A DNA stretch of 64,000 nucleotides, taken from contig CADCDK010000004.1 in NCBI GenBank assembly GCA_902800185.1, positions 62,001-126,000 on the forward strand, read 5' to 3'. The notes under the pieces are model-generated. The model was not told the origin of the DNA and made no database searches. It saw only the letters and a list, made by a program, of their open reading frames with translations. The translations under genes were made by a program, and so were the position numbers. Position 1 is the stretch's first letter. Each line of letters opens with the position of its first letter. Origin of the DNA: an uncultured Prevotellaceae bacterium. Its GTDB lineage: Bacteria; Bacteroidota; Bacteroidia; Bacteroidales; Bacteroidaceae. Positions 8,075-16,532 of the stretch are shown piece by piece.

Positions 8075-9133
8075 TAGAACTTGTATCATTTTCAGGTATT
8101 CACGCCATTCCCCCATGTCATGCCATGCATGCTCACTGACGGGGAAGCAACCGACGCGTCCTCCACGGGCCTTGACCTTCTCCATGAGGTCGGTGATGTG
8201 GAAGAACTCGCCATCGGGAATCTCGTCAATGCACTCAGGGTTGAGGATATACACACCCGTGTTCACCATGTGGGTCTGCTCGGGCTTCTCCTTCAGTGAC
8301 ACCATCAGTCCGTCTTCGCCGGTTTCAATAACGCCATACGGAATCTGGAAACTTTTCACCATGGTGACGATGGTCATGTCATTGTGGTTCTCACAATGGT
8401 AGTCATACACGTCGCGGTAGTCCTGCTCGTTGATGCTGTCGCAGTTGGACACAAAGAACGGGGTGTTGATCTTGCCTTTCAGGAGCGAAACGCTGCCAAT
8501 GGTTCCCAAGGGCTTCGGCTCCTCGAAGAATTCGATGTCGTAATGATGTTCCAAGTTGTCGATGTAGAAGCGCATCATATCGCTCTTGTAGTTGACCGAC
8601 ATGTAGAACTTCCGACAGCCAATCTCCTCGAACTGATCCATGATGATTTCAAGGATGGTCTTGTCGCCAACGGGAATCAGTGGCTTGGGAATCACATTCG
8701 TCAAGGGTTTCAGGCGTGTGCCCTTGCCGCCTGCCATGATGACGACGGGCAGGTCGAGTTTCTTGCGCGTTGCCGTTACCGACTGCTGGAAGATGTCTGC
8801 CCAGTATAGGATATCGACAATGCGGCGTTCCGAGTCGAGCACAGGCATGCAGTCAATGTTCTCGCGGAACATCACCTTCTTGATTTCTTCTATCGGCTCA
8901 CCTTCATACGCGTAAATCTTCTGGCGGTCCAGAATGGTTGAGACGCTTTCCGTCAGTTCCACATTGCGGATGATGGCACGCTGGATGTCGCCGATGGTGA
9001 GGAGACAATCGAACACCTCTTCGTTGAAGACAAAGAGGAGCTTCGACTTCACCTCGTCCATCTTCTTCAAGGCGGCAAGGATGGTCAAGTCGGCGCTGAC
9101 AATCTTGTCCTGGATTTTGCTGATGATGTTCAT
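8072..9133 (-). CDS. Sugar-phosphate nucleotidyltransferase with N-terminal CBS pair
   Basis: This 353-residue protein has two CBS domains (residues about 1-115) followed by a nucleotidyltransferase domain starting VVIMAGGKGTRLKPLTNVIPK (signature AGGKGTRL, then PKPLIPVGDKTILE). The segment FFVSNCDSI is the metal-binding position. This architecture is known from PtmE/LegF-type guanylyltransferases that activate glucosamine-1-phosphate for legionaminic acid synthesis in Campylobacter. CBS domains usually sense adenine nucleotides. It lies 6 bp after the aminotransferase gene and completes a triad of nucleotide-sugar genes. The enzyme class is firm; the exact sugar is inferred. Confidence 0.85.
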   Translation of the reverse strand: MNIISKIQDKIVSADLTILAALKKMDEVKSKLLFVFNEEVFDCLLTIGDIQRAIIRNVELTESVSTILDRQKIYAYEGEPIEEIKKVMFRENIDCMPVLDSERRIVDILYWADIFQQSVTATRKKLDLPVVIMAGGKGTRLKPLTNVIPKPLIPVGDKTILEIIMDQFEEIGCRKFYMSVNYKSDMMRFYIDNLEHHYDIEFFEEPKPLGTIGSVSLLKGKINTPFFVSNCDSINEQDYRDVYDYHCENHNDMTIVTMVKSFQIPYGVIETGEDGLMVSLKEKPEQTHMVNTGVYILNPECIDEIPDGEFFHITDLMEKVKARGGRVGCFPVSEHAWHDMGEWREYLKMIQVL

Positions 9134-9139
9134 GGGAAA

Positions 9140-10279
9140 CTATTTGATTTCCGATACAGCTTTGATCATCGTGTCACAGATGAAGTCCACCTGTTCCATG
9201 GTCAGTGCCGCATACATGGGCAGTGTGATCTCGTTGTCGGTGACATATTCCGTCTGTGGCAGCACGGCACCCAGCTCCTGATAGGTTGAGAAGAGGTGGG
9301 CGGCAGGATAGTGGACGCTGGTCTGGATGCCTGCGGCATGGATGTAATCACGAATCTTGTCGCGTCGCTCCTTGGTGGAGTCGGTCAATACCACGGGCAT
9401 GATGTAGTTGCTTACAAACTCCTTGTTGTCGGCGAAGGGAACGACAATTCCCTCCACGCCGGCAAGCCGTTCCACATAGCGGGCACGCACACCCAGTCGG
9501 ACATTCAGGTCAGTGGGCAGTTTCTTCAGCTGCTCAATGGCAATGGCCGCACGGATATCATCCATGCGGAAGTTATAGCCTAAGCAGGTGATGTCGTAGG
9601 AAGTAGCATGTCCTGAAGCACGCTGATAGCTCATGGTACTCATGCCGTGAGAGCGGATCAGGCGGGCTTTCTTCTCCATCTCCTCATCGTTGGTGATAAA
9701 CATGCCGCCCTCACCCGTGGAGATGTTCTTGTTCGAGAAGAACGAGAAAGCGGCACAGTCGCCGATGGTGCCGAGCTTCTGTCCCTTGTACTCCGAGAGA
9801 GGCCCGTGACAGGCATCCTCAATAACTTTCAGGTTGTGTTTCTTCGCAATGGCCATGATCTCATCCATGCGGGCAGGGAAGCCTGCCATGTGAACAACCA
9901 CAATACCCTTGGTCTTGGGGGTAATTTTGCGCTCGATGTCCGCAGGGTCAATATTGATGTGGTCCGGGCCAACAATGTCGGCAAAGACCGGTGTTGCACC
10001 CACATAGCGGATGCAGTTGCACGAGGCCGCGAAAGTCAACGAAGGACAAATGACCTCGTCGCCAGGGCCGAAGCCGCATACCATGCAGCAGACGTGCAGT
10101 GCGCTGGTGCAGTTCGACATGCTCACTGCATACTTCACCTTCCACATGTCGATAAACATCTGCTCTAACTCGGCGTTCTTGGGACCTGTGGAAATCCAGC
10201 CAGACTTGATGGTGTCGTAGGCAGCCTGCGCCTCACGCTCATCGAAATTCAGATTGAATAAAGGAATTTGATATGCCAT
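9140..10279 (-). CDS. DegT/DnrJ/EryC1-type sugar aminotransferase
   Basis: This 379-residue PLP enzyme transfers an amino group, usually from glutamate, to a keto-sugar nucleotide. SGWISTGPKNAELE near the N-terminus, VIEDACHGPLSEYKGQKLG in the middle and SFFSNKNISTGEGGMFIT with the PLP lysine (the K of SNKNIS) are the family's hallmarks. It follows the dehydratase by 48 bp and precedes the nucleotidyltransferase by 6 bp, which fits a dehydratase-aminotransferase pair that makes an amino-deoxy sugar for surface glycan. The exact product cannot be read from sequence. Confidence 0.92.
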   Translation of the reverse strand: MAYQIPLFNLNFDEREAQAAYDTIKSGWISTGPKNAELEQMFIDMWKVKYAVSMSNCTSALHVCCMVCGFGPGDEVICPSLTFAASCNCIRYVGATPVFADIVGPDHINIDPADIERKITPKTKGIVVVHMAGFPARMDEIMAIAKKHNLKVIEDACHGPLSEYKGQKLGTIGDCAAFSFFSNKNISTGEGGMFITNDEEMEKKARLIRSHGMSTMSYQRASGHATSYDITCLGYNFRMDDIRAAIAIEQLKKLPTDLNVRLGVRARYVERLAGVEGIVVPFADNKEFVSNYIMPVVLTDSTKERRDKIRDYIHAAGIQTSVHYPAAHLFSTYQELGAVLPQTEYVTDNEITLPMYAALTMEQVDFICDTMIKAVSEIK

Positions 10280-10282
10280 ATA

Positions 10283-10326
10283 TGATTCTCTTTTAATATT
10301 TCCTTTTTTACCTTTCCCCTTTTCTC
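10283..10326. repeat. Purine-rich heptad-like repeat between sugar genes
   Basis: Read on the minus strand, the gap between the dehydratase and the aminotransferase is a run of imperfect 7-mers such as AGGAGAA, AAGGGGA, AAGGTAA and AAAAGGA. The array may also supply the ribosome-binding region of the aminotransferase gene. Confidence 0.5.
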
Positions 10327-10327
10327 C

Positions 10328-11566
10328 TTACATCTTCTGATCGAGGTTCTTTCCTTTTTCCTCGTGTTCGAAGTTAGGAATGAATTCCTTAATTGCTTCA
10401 ACAACCTGGGCCTTCGTGAAATTCTCCTTTTGGAAGATACCTTCTAAATGGTCGAAGAAGCCATTCACCTCGTCCATGCTGTGACGGGCAGTCTGCTCCA
10501 CCACCCCTAAAGCCTTGAAGCGGTTCATGTCTATCTTCTCGCCAGGCACGTAGAACTCTTCAAAAGACTTTTCACCTGTCGTGTCACTCTTGAAGTACAC
10601 CGTTGGGTACTTCACAGGTTGAGAGTTTAGAGTTGAGAGTTTAGAGTCAGTTAAATCAAGTTGAGAGGCTTTAAATTTAGCTTCTTCATCCGAAGAGCAT
10701 GGATCTTTCTCCAGCCCATTGGCCGTTACGAACTTGTCGCAAATGCTGCTAAATGTTAGCATCTGGTCTTCACCGAGCTTCGGGAAGAACACCTCGCCGC
10801 CGTTGCCCAAGATGCAGGCGAGCATGCAAATCTGCCCCGACTCTTCGGGCGAAACGAAATAGCGCTTCACATCGCTCGGTGCTGCTAACGGCTGCTTCTT
10901 CTGCAAGCGGTGAATCCAACCGTCGGGCAGAGAACCGTTGGAGAAGGCAACGTTGGCAAAGCGCGCTGTTGTCACCTTGAAATGAGTGTTGTAGGCCATC
11001 ACCAAGTCTTCCATGATGCGCTTCGATGCGCCCATGATGTTCACGGGGTTGGCGGCCTTGTCGGTGCTCACGCAGAAGAAGTGCTTGGGGGGATAGACCG
11101 TCAACAGATCCATCAGCTTCTTCGCCTTGATGTCGTTGTTCTCGATGAGAGCCTGAACCGAGTAACGGTCTTTCTCGCTGCGCACATGCTTGTGGGCGGA
11201 GAAGTTGGCAACGATGTCGAAGCCCTTCTCTTCACGGAAGATGCGCTCGAAGATGGGGTCGGCAAAGTTCAGGGTGTAACAGCGGAACTCATCGGGAACG
11301 TACAGTCCTTCTGTAGAGCGCACATCGCGCACTAACTCTGCCAGTCCATTCTCGTTCAGGTCAACGACGACGACTTTCCGTGGTTCAAAGCGCAAGAGAG
11401 CCTTGATGAACGATGAGCCGATAGAGCCTGCTCCGCCAATGACACAGAGGCTCTTGTCCTTGATTTCGGCACTCAGTCGCTCCTTGTTGTTCTCAATATC
11501 CTGTTGGAACATACTCTGCTGACGCTTGGTCACGCAGTCTGCTATGAATTGGTCGAGGTTGAACAT
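10328..11566 (-). CDS. Nucleotide-sugar 4,6-dehydratase/epimerase (polysaccharide biosynthesis family)
   Basis: This 412-residue protein is an extended short-chain dehydrogenase of the Polysacc_synt_2/FnlA kind. A Rossmann motif GGAGSIGSSF lies at about residues 44-53. VSTDKAANPVNIMGASKR gives the Thr/Lys part of the catalytic site; the usual Tyr position reads Met in MGASKR, as in the CapD-type subgroup. SAHKHVRSEKD is also characteristic. It would start an amino-sugar pathway continued by the downstream aminotransferase. Residues about 301-316 (DSKLSTLNSQPVKYPT region) come from an array of 7-bp repeats in frame (10618-10666), so this loop is probably a late, neutral insertion. The promoter is at 11595-11602. 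Confidence 0.85.
   Translation of the reverse strand: MFNLDQFIADCVTKRQQSMFQQDIENNKERLSAEIKDKSLCVIGGAGSIGSSFIKALLRFEPRKVVVVDLNENGLAELVRDVRSTEGLYVPDEFRCYTLNFADPIFERIFREEKGFDIVANFSAHKHVRSEKDRYSVQALIENNDIKAKKLMDLLTVYPPKHFFCVSTDKAANPVNIMGASKRIMEDLVMAYNTHFKVTTARFANVAFSNGSLPDGWIHRLQKKQPLAAPSDVKRYFVSPEESGQICMLACILGNGGEVFFPKLGEDQMLTFSSICDKFVTANGLEKDPCSSDEEAKFKASQLDLTDSKLSTLNSQPVKYPTVYFKSDTTGEKSFEEFYVPGEKIDMNRFKALGVVEQTARHSMDEVNGFFDHLEGIFQKENFTKAQVVEAIKEFIPNFEHEEKGKNLDQKM
10618..10666. repeat. In-frame array of 7-bp repeats inside the dehydratase gene
   Basis: On the plus strand GTTGAGA (10618), GTTTAGA (10625), GTTGAGA (10632), GTTTAGA (10639), two diverged units, and GTTGAGA (10660) follow each other in exact 7-nt phase. 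Seven units make 49 nt. The gene stays open across the array. Confidence 0.85.
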
Positions 11567-11594
11567 GCGCTTTTTTCTTTTACTACGTAGAGTG

Positions 11595-11602
11595 CAAAGT
11601 TA
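11595..11602 (-). promoter_or_regulatory. -7 element for the nucleotide-sugar operon
   Basis: The minus strand reads TAACTTTG, 28 nt upstream of the dehydratase start. No good -33 TTG is seen at the normal distance. Confidence 0.55.
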
Positions 11603-11660
11603 TAACTTTTTTTCCAAATGCGGGGCTTTTTGCTGAAAAATGTTCTTCTGCTTACTTGTG

Positions 11661-13820
11661 TTAGTTGATATTGATTACCACTTTGAACGTGATGTTACGT
11701 CCCATGTCGTACACTCCACGACGGCCGGTAAGGATATTCTCGTCGGCATATTTCAACCGGTTCATGTGATTCTGGTAGGCTTTGTCCAGCAGGTTGTCGG
11801 CAGTGATGTAGAATTCAGCGACCTTGTTGCCACGCAGCAGGATATCCGTTCCTGCCGAGAGGGAGAGCAGGGCATAGCCGGGCGTTTCGGTTTCTGTATC
11901 GTCGGCACGGTAAATGTGCGTCTGCTTCAGATAGCAGTCAAGACCGACAGCGATGTAGAGGTTGTTGAACACGGAACGTTGCACCTTGCACGTTGAGTGA
12001 TGATGGTTGATTGTGCTGTGCGAATGGTGAAAGAGTTCCCACTTCAACTCAGATGACCATTTGGGAGCTGGGGTGAAGGGGAGGTGCTTTGTATCAGCAT
12101 CAGCGTGTAACAGCTTGGCATCGACATACGAGAAAGTGTTCGAGAAATGAACGGAATGGACGGGGTGGAAGTCCACGCCGGCCTCAAAGCCCAGCAGACG
12201 GGCATCACCCTGTGTATAGACGTAGGTGAGGTAATTCGGATCGATGACCTCTGCCACACGATGAGTGAAGATGTAGTTGTCGATGCGGTTGGCAAAGAGG
12301 GCCAATTGTGCAGAGACATAGCGTGAGGTGAAGTCGAGCCCGAGGTCGGCCTGCAGGCTGTATTCCGCCTTCAGTTGCTGGTTTCCCAACTCATAGCGTA
12401 GAGAGCCCTCATGAACGCCATTCGAGGCCAGCTCACTCATGTTGGGGGTTCGGAAGCCACGGGCGAGGTTCAGGCGCAGGTTGAAGTGGTCGTTGATATT
12501 GCAGACGGCACCGAGGCTGCCCGTCAGACCATTGAAGTGACGCATGAAATCCGCAAAGCGCGTCTCACCCTCCTCCGTCAACTCATACCCATGCAGCCGT
12601 CTGTAGTCATAACGCAGACCTCCGTTGAGTGTCCAACGGTCGCCCAAGGCTTTCGTGGCAGTGGCATAGAGACCGAAGTCAAAGAGTCGGTAGTCAGGAA
12701 TCAAATATTCCTCTCCCTTGTTGACAGATCTCTGATACATACCGCCGATGCCTGTTGAGAGCTTCCATCCGTTCCACTCGTTGGTGATGTAACGCAGGTC
12801 GTAGGTCGTGGTGTGCAGCTTGAAATACAAGTCGTAGTCATCCTTCGACTCCTCAAACTCCTGACGGCGGTTCTGCTGATAGCCGATGATGGCTTTCAGA
12901 TAGCCCGATGAGAGGTTCAGTGAGTTATCCCACACGGCCTTGTAGTGTTTCACCTGCTGGAAGGGAAGCGACTTGCCGTATTGATGTCCCGTCCAACCCT
13001 CTTCGTGTTCCAGTTGTCCTGTCTCCGGGTCACGCTCACCCTCCACGATACTTGGCGTGAGGTGATAGGCCGTCCATACCAGTCGTGAGTATCCCCACGC
13101 CTTATGAACACCCAGCATCAGACGCCCGGCACGTTCACGGAACTGTGAGCCTGGCACATAGTCGTCGTACTTGTTCTTATAAGCGTGGGCCATCTTGTCA
13201 CTGTATCGGGCATCCCACACGAACCCCTTTTGGTTTCCCGCCATCTGTAGCGAGTAGTGAAAGAGTCCGTTGTTGGTCTGGTACTCTGTGCTGGTGTTGG
13301 CCCTCAACTCTCCCTCTGCCAATGTAGGCTGTGCGTGCAGGATGACCACACCCGCCATCGCATCCGAGCCGTACATCAGCGAGGCGGGCCCCTTCAAGAT
13401 TTCTACCGAGCCGACGCTGCCCCCATCGACCTCCACGCCGTGTTCGTCACCCCACTGCTGTCCTTCCTGTCGCACACCTTCGCTCATCACCACCACGCGG
13501 TTGTAGCCCAGTCCGCGGATGATGGGCTTCGAGATGCAGCCGCCCGTAGTCAGCTGGCTGACACCTGGCTGGTGCGCGATGACATCGATGATGTTTGTCG
13601 AGGCCGTGGCCCGCAACACCTGAGGTGAGATGATGGATATGGGTGCCGTGGCGTGCTTCAGTTTTGTATCGCCTGTCACACCCGTTACTGTCAGTTCATT
13701 CAATTGCAAATGGCGGAAGAACATATCCGTCGAGTCCTCCGCATGATGATGTCTTAAACTATCTTGGCCTGCCACTGTCGTGCATATACACAGCAATAGC
13801 AGAATGCATTTCGTTTTCAT
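11661..13820 (-). CDS. TonB-dependent outer-membrane receptor, probably for metal
   Basis: This 719-residue protein has a signal peptide ending at about residue 18 (CTTVAG-QD), a plug domain and a beta-barrel. The plug contains IIDVIAHQPGVSQ, SKPIIRGLGYNRVVVMSEG and VEILKGPASLMYGSDAMAG, all standard for these receptors. The N-terminus after the signal is His-rich (LRHHHAEDS). The barrel ends with an aromatic-poor strand NITFKVVININ. It uses the TonB system to import a ligand across the outer membrane. The His-rich start and the preceding Cys/His-rich membrane protein point to zinc or another metal, in the style of ZnuD; that is inference. A six-unit 7-bp repeat (11979-12020) encodes an inserted His-rich loop. 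Confidence 0.88.
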   Translation of the reverse strand: MKTKCILLLLCICTTVAGQDSLRHHHAEDSTDMFFRHLQLNELTVTGVTGDTKLKHATAPISIISPQVLRATASTNIIDVIAHQPGVSQLTTGGCISKPIIRGLGYNRVVVMSEGVRQEGQQWGDEHGVEVDGGSVGSVEILKGPASLMYGSDAMAGVVILHAQPTLAEGELRANTSTEYQTNNGLFHYSLQMAGNQKGFVWDARYSDKMAHAYKNKYDDYVPGSQFRERAGRLMLGVHKAWGYSRLVWTAYHLTPSIVEGERDPETGQLEHEEGWTGHQYGKSLPFQQVKHYKAVWDNSLNLSSGYLKAIIGYQQNRRQEFEESKDDYDLYFKLHTTTYDLRYITNEWNGWKLSTGIGGMYQRSVNKGEEYLIPDYRLFDFGLYATATKALGDRWTLNGGLRYDYRRLHGYELTEEGETRFADFMRHFNGLTGSLGAVCNINDHFNLRLNLARGFRTPNMSELASNGVHEGSLRYELGNQQLKAEYSLQADLGLDFTSRYVSAQLALFANRIDNYIFTHRVAEVIDPNYLTYVYTQGDARLLGFEAGVDFHPVHSVHFSNTFSYVDAKLLHADADTKHLPFTPAPKWSSELKWELFHHSHSTINHHHSTCKVQRSVFNNLYIAVGLDCYLKQTHIYRADDTETETPGYALLSLSAGTDILLRGNKVAEFYITADNLLDKAYQNHMNRLKYADENILTGRRGVYDMGRNITFKVVININ
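11979..12020. repeat. In-frame 7-bp repeat array in the TonB receptor gene
   Basis: TTGCACC, TTGCACG, TTGAGTG, ATGATGG, TTGATTG and TGCTGTG follow one another without gaps from 11979 to 12020. Six units make 42 nt, a multiple of three, so the reading frame is kept. Confidence 0.65.
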
Positions 13821-13874
13821 TCTGTGATAAAATTGAAGGGATGTAATAAAAATGTATGTAAAAGTCAGGGGAAA

Positions 13875-14216
13875 TTAAACCGACGGAGGTCCCCTGGTAA
13901 CGATGGTGCCACAGCAGACGGCATGACTGCCGCACAAAGGCTGGGCGTGATGTTTCTTACATACATGGACATATATGGTGACAGCCATCACAACGGCTAT
14001 CAGCATCGACAACGTGAGGAACTGGCACAGCACGCAGTCGTGTGCCCATGTTGCCATCGTCGTCAGGTGGCCGTGGCAATGATGGTGTACACACTCGCTA
14101 CATTCTGTATCAGTTGTCAGCGGGATTTCGTGAAAATGAAGCGACGAGAATACCAGCATTGACAGGAATACTGCCAACAAAACACCTGCTGATATTTGTC
14201 TCCAAATTGCTTTCAC
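13875..14216 (-). CDS. Small Cys/His-rich membrane protein ahead of the TonB receptor
   Basis: This protein of 113 residues starts with GTG. Residues about 6-26 form a hydrophobic segment and residues about 63-85 form a second one. Between and after them lie clustered possible metal ligands: CSECVHHHCHGH, then CVLCQF, then CKKHHAQPLC. Small proteins with a similar CVLCQF pattern precede metal or heme receptors in other Bacteroidales, but I do not recognise a named family with certainty. It is 54 bp upstream of the receptor on the same strand and shares its promoter (14222-14229). The start choice is uncertain: the GTG lies only 5 nt after the -7 element, which would make the mRNA leaderless. 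Confidence 0.65.
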   Translation of the reverse strand: MKAIWRQISAGVLLAVFLSMLVFSSLHFHEIPLTTDTECSECVHHHCHGHLTTMATWAHDCVLCQFLTLSMLIAVVMAVTIYVHVCKKHHAQPLCGSHAVCCGTIVTRGPPSV

Positions 14217-14221
14217 GAATG

Positions 14222-14229
14222 CAAAGTTA
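14222..14229 (-). promoter_or_regulatory. -7 element for the metal receptor operon
   Basis: The minus strand reads TAACTTTG, matching TAnnTTTG. The GTG start of the small membrane protein follows after 5 nt, about where transcription would begin. Confidence 0.55.
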
Positions 14230-14682
14230 CAACATTTTATTTATATTCGATGGAAGTGAATGATACTTTCAATGATTCTTTCTTACTTAACAACTTAAAA
14301 TAATGACTCCAAGTCAATTAGTGAGACACGTCTCACTTTTTGGGAAGGTTAGGTAAAACTTGCGCATATAGACCTTTTTGTTTAGACGATTTTTGTCTCT
14401 TTTATATTAAAAATGACCCTCAATAGGTATTTTCCTGCGATAACATTTGGAGGTTGTTTACTACAATGATGATAATGGCACACTATATATTAAACAATGA
14501 AAATTGTCATCGTTTCCACTAAGCGGTAGGCTTGTTATCACTTTGTCTTATTCATGAATGGGGTTGCATTGAAAGTAAATGAAAAATTCTTATGATAAAA
14601 TGGTGGTGGTCTGCAAAAAAATGACTACCTTTACGCCCGATGAAATGAAGAAATACTTCGACATTTGTGATCTAAAGCCAAT
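14230..14682. other. Intergenic region between divergent envelope operons
   Basis: About 450 bp hold no gene that I can support. The region is AT-rich. It contains an inverted repeat at 14321-14336, an 11-mer AACTTGCGCAT at 14357-14367 that also occurs in two other promoter regions, and a possible weak -7 element TACCTTTA (about 14625-14632) some 50 nt upstream of the glycosyltransferase gene. No tRNA or small RNA was recognised. Confidence 0.5.
14321..14336. promoter_or_regulatory. Inverted repeat, possible operator
   Basis: GTGAGAC and GTCTCAC are separated by AC, giving 7-bp arms. It is followed by TTTTT, but no plus-strand gene ends here. It may be a binding site for a regulator of either divergent operon. 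Confidence 0.4.
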
Positions 14683-15444
14683 ATGGAAGAAAACAAAATA
14701 TCGGTTGTTATCAATACCTATAACGCGGAAGAGTTTCTGCAGCAGGTGATTGATTCGGTGAAGGAATTCGACGAGATCGTGATTTGCGACATGGAGAGCA
14801 CGGATCATACCGTGGAGATTGCCCAACGGAACGGTTGCCGTGTGGTAACGTTTCCCAAAGGCAATCACAAGAGTGCCGAGCCCGCCCGCACGTTTGCTAT
14901 ACAGAGTGCGACATCAAAGTGGGTGTTGGTGGTCGATGCCGACGAACTGATCAGTCCTGAATTGCGGCAGTATCTTTATCGGCGCATCACCGAACCCGAT
15001 TGTCCTGCCGGGCTCTACCTGTTCCGTCGCAATAAGTTTATCGGGAAATACGGGCGCGACTGGTCGCACGACTACCAGCTGCGCTTCTTCATCCGTGAAG
15101 GAACGGTGTGGCCTCCCTATGTCCACACGTTCCCCGAGGTACAGGGACGCGTGGAGCGAGCCCCCGTACAGTATGCCATCATCCATCTGGCAGACGAGAG
15201 CATCCGCTACTGGGTGACGAAGATGAACGAATACACCGACAACGAGGTTGACAAGAAGGCGGAGCGCAACTATGGACTGTGTGCGCTGTTCATGCGTCCG
15301 ACGTGGCGTTTCTTGCGCAACTACCTCCTGATGGGTGGCTTCAGAAACGGGCGTCGCGGACTGTTGCAGGCGCTTCAGTGGGCACTCTATCAGCAAATCA
15401 TGGTGATGAAAATCATGGAAAAGAAATTACGTTCTGAGTTATGA
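14683..15444 (+). CDS. Glycosyltransferase family 2 protein (WaaE-like)
   Basis: This 253-residue cytoplasmic enzyme has the GT-A start ISVVINTYNAEEFLQQVI and the metal-binding motif VVDADEL at about residues 84-90. CDMESTDHTVEIA and the conserved GNHKSAEPARTFAI segment place it near the WaaE/KdtX group, which adds a sugar to the lipopolysaccharide inner core. The C-terminal part has several basic and aromatic residues suited to contact with the membrane. It overlaps the next glycosyltransferase gene by 4 bp (ATGA) and heads an operon of envelope genes. LPS core synthesis is the likely role; the sugar donor is unknown. Confidence 0.88.
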   Translation: MEENKISVVINTYNAEEFLQQVIDSVKEFDEIVICDMESTDHTVEIAQRNGCRVVTFPKGNHKSAEPARTFAIQSATSKWVLVVDADELISPELRQYLYRRITEPDCPAGLYLFRRNKFIGKYGRDWSHDYQLRFFIREGTVWPPYVHTFPEVQGRVERAPVQYAIIHLADESIRYWVTKMNEYTDNEVDKKAERNYGLCALFMRPTWRFLRNYLLMGGFRNGRRGLLQALQWALYQQIMVMKIMEKKLRSEL

Positions 15445-16532
15445 GAAAGATCATCCATATCGTTTCCAATCGAGTTTGGGGTGGGGGCGAGCAATATGTC
15501 TATGACCTTGCCCAGCGACAGCTTGCCGACGGCATCCCAGTGGAGATTTGCTGCCGACCGTCGGAAGTCGTCATCTCCCCATACAGACAGCTCGGCATCC
15601 CCATCCACACCCTGCCTTTGCGTGGCGCGTTGGATGTGAAAAGTGCATGGAGCCTGTCGCGCATCGTCAATGAGGCCGGCCCCTGTATCATCCATGCCCA
15701 TAACTTCAAGGATGCCTACACCGCCGCCTACGCCCGCAGTCTTTCGTCCAACAAGGATGTGCGGGTGGTGATGTGTCGCCATCTGACCCGCAAGGGCAAG
15801 AACTCGTTGCTCTATCGCTGGCTCTACAGGCATCTCGACCGCCTGATCTTCGATTCTGAAATCTCCCGTAGCGAGTTTCTCAGTACCCGTCCCACCATTG
15901 ACCCGCAGAAACTGGGCATCGTACATACCAGCATCATCGTGCCCGAGAAGATGCAGGACATCGACGTGCGGGGAAAATACAATATTCCTGCCCATCATGT
16001 GATAGCGATGTATCATGGGCGACATGATGCCGAGAAAGGACTTGACGTACTGATAGAGGCTGCTGCCCAGCTGCGTGACAGGCCTTTCACACTGGTTTTG
16101 TTGGGGAGAGGTTCTGATGAATATACTGCCCATCTGAAAGCCGTTATTCAAGAGAAGGGCCTTCAGGAGAAGGTCGTCTTCTCAGGTTTCGTGGAGTCAA
16201 TACCTCCGTATGTGAGCAAGGCCGACTTCGGGATTCTGCCCTCGGTGGTGCGCGAAGGCTGTCCGCTTTCACCCATGGAATACATGTCGCAGGGGCATCC
16301 TGTGGTGACAACCGACAATGGCGGTCAGCGCGAGTATGTCGTCAATGAGGTCAACGGACTGCTGGTTCCTCCTGGTGACAGCCATCAGTTAGCGAAGGCC
16401 ATGGCAAGACTCATCGACGATGCCGGTCTGCGCAACCGTCTGGGCAGTCAGGCCAAAGCCGACTTTGACGCGAAACTGAATTATCAGATATTCTATCAAC
16501 AAATCCTTGAGCAATATGCCAGTACTTTGTAG
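15441..16532 (+). CDS. Glycosyltransferase family 4 protein
   Basis: This 363-residue GT-B enzyme has NRVWGGGEQYVYDLA at the N-terminus, which is the glycine-rich acceptor-side loop, and the GT4 donor-side pattern PSVVREGCPLSPMEYMSQGHPVV (E-x7-E type, cited here in two parts: REGCPLSPMEY and GHPVVTT). The middle contains FTLVLLGRGSDE. It should transfer a sugar from a nucleotide donor to a lipid-linked or LPS core acceptor on the cytoplasmic face. The start is coupled to the GT2 gene and its end overlaps the start of the phosphoethanolamine-transferase-like gene by 17 bp. Confidence 0.9.
   Translation: MRKIIHIVSNRVWGGGEQYVYDLAQRQLADGIPVEICCRPSEVVISPYRQLGIPIHTLPLRGALDVKSAWSLSRIVNEAGPCIIHAHNFKDAYTAAYARSLSSNKDVRVVMCRHLTRKGKNSLLYRWLYRHLDRLIFDSEISRSEFLSTRPTIDPQKLGIVHTSIIVPEKMQDIDVRGKYNIPAHHVIAMYHGRHDAEKGLDVLIEAAAQLRDRPFTLVLLGRGSDEYTAHLKAVIQEKGLQEKVVFSGFVESIPPYVSKADFGILPSVVREGCPLSPMEYMSQGHPVVTTDNGGQREYVVNEVNGLLVPPGDSHQLAKAMARLIDDAGLRNRLGSQAKADFDAKLNYQIFYQQILEQYASTL

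Noticed and set aside
14321-14345. GTGAGACACGTCTCAC followed by TTTTT as an intrinsic terminator
   Set aside because: No plus-strand gene ends here and the stem is short; an operator is more plausible.
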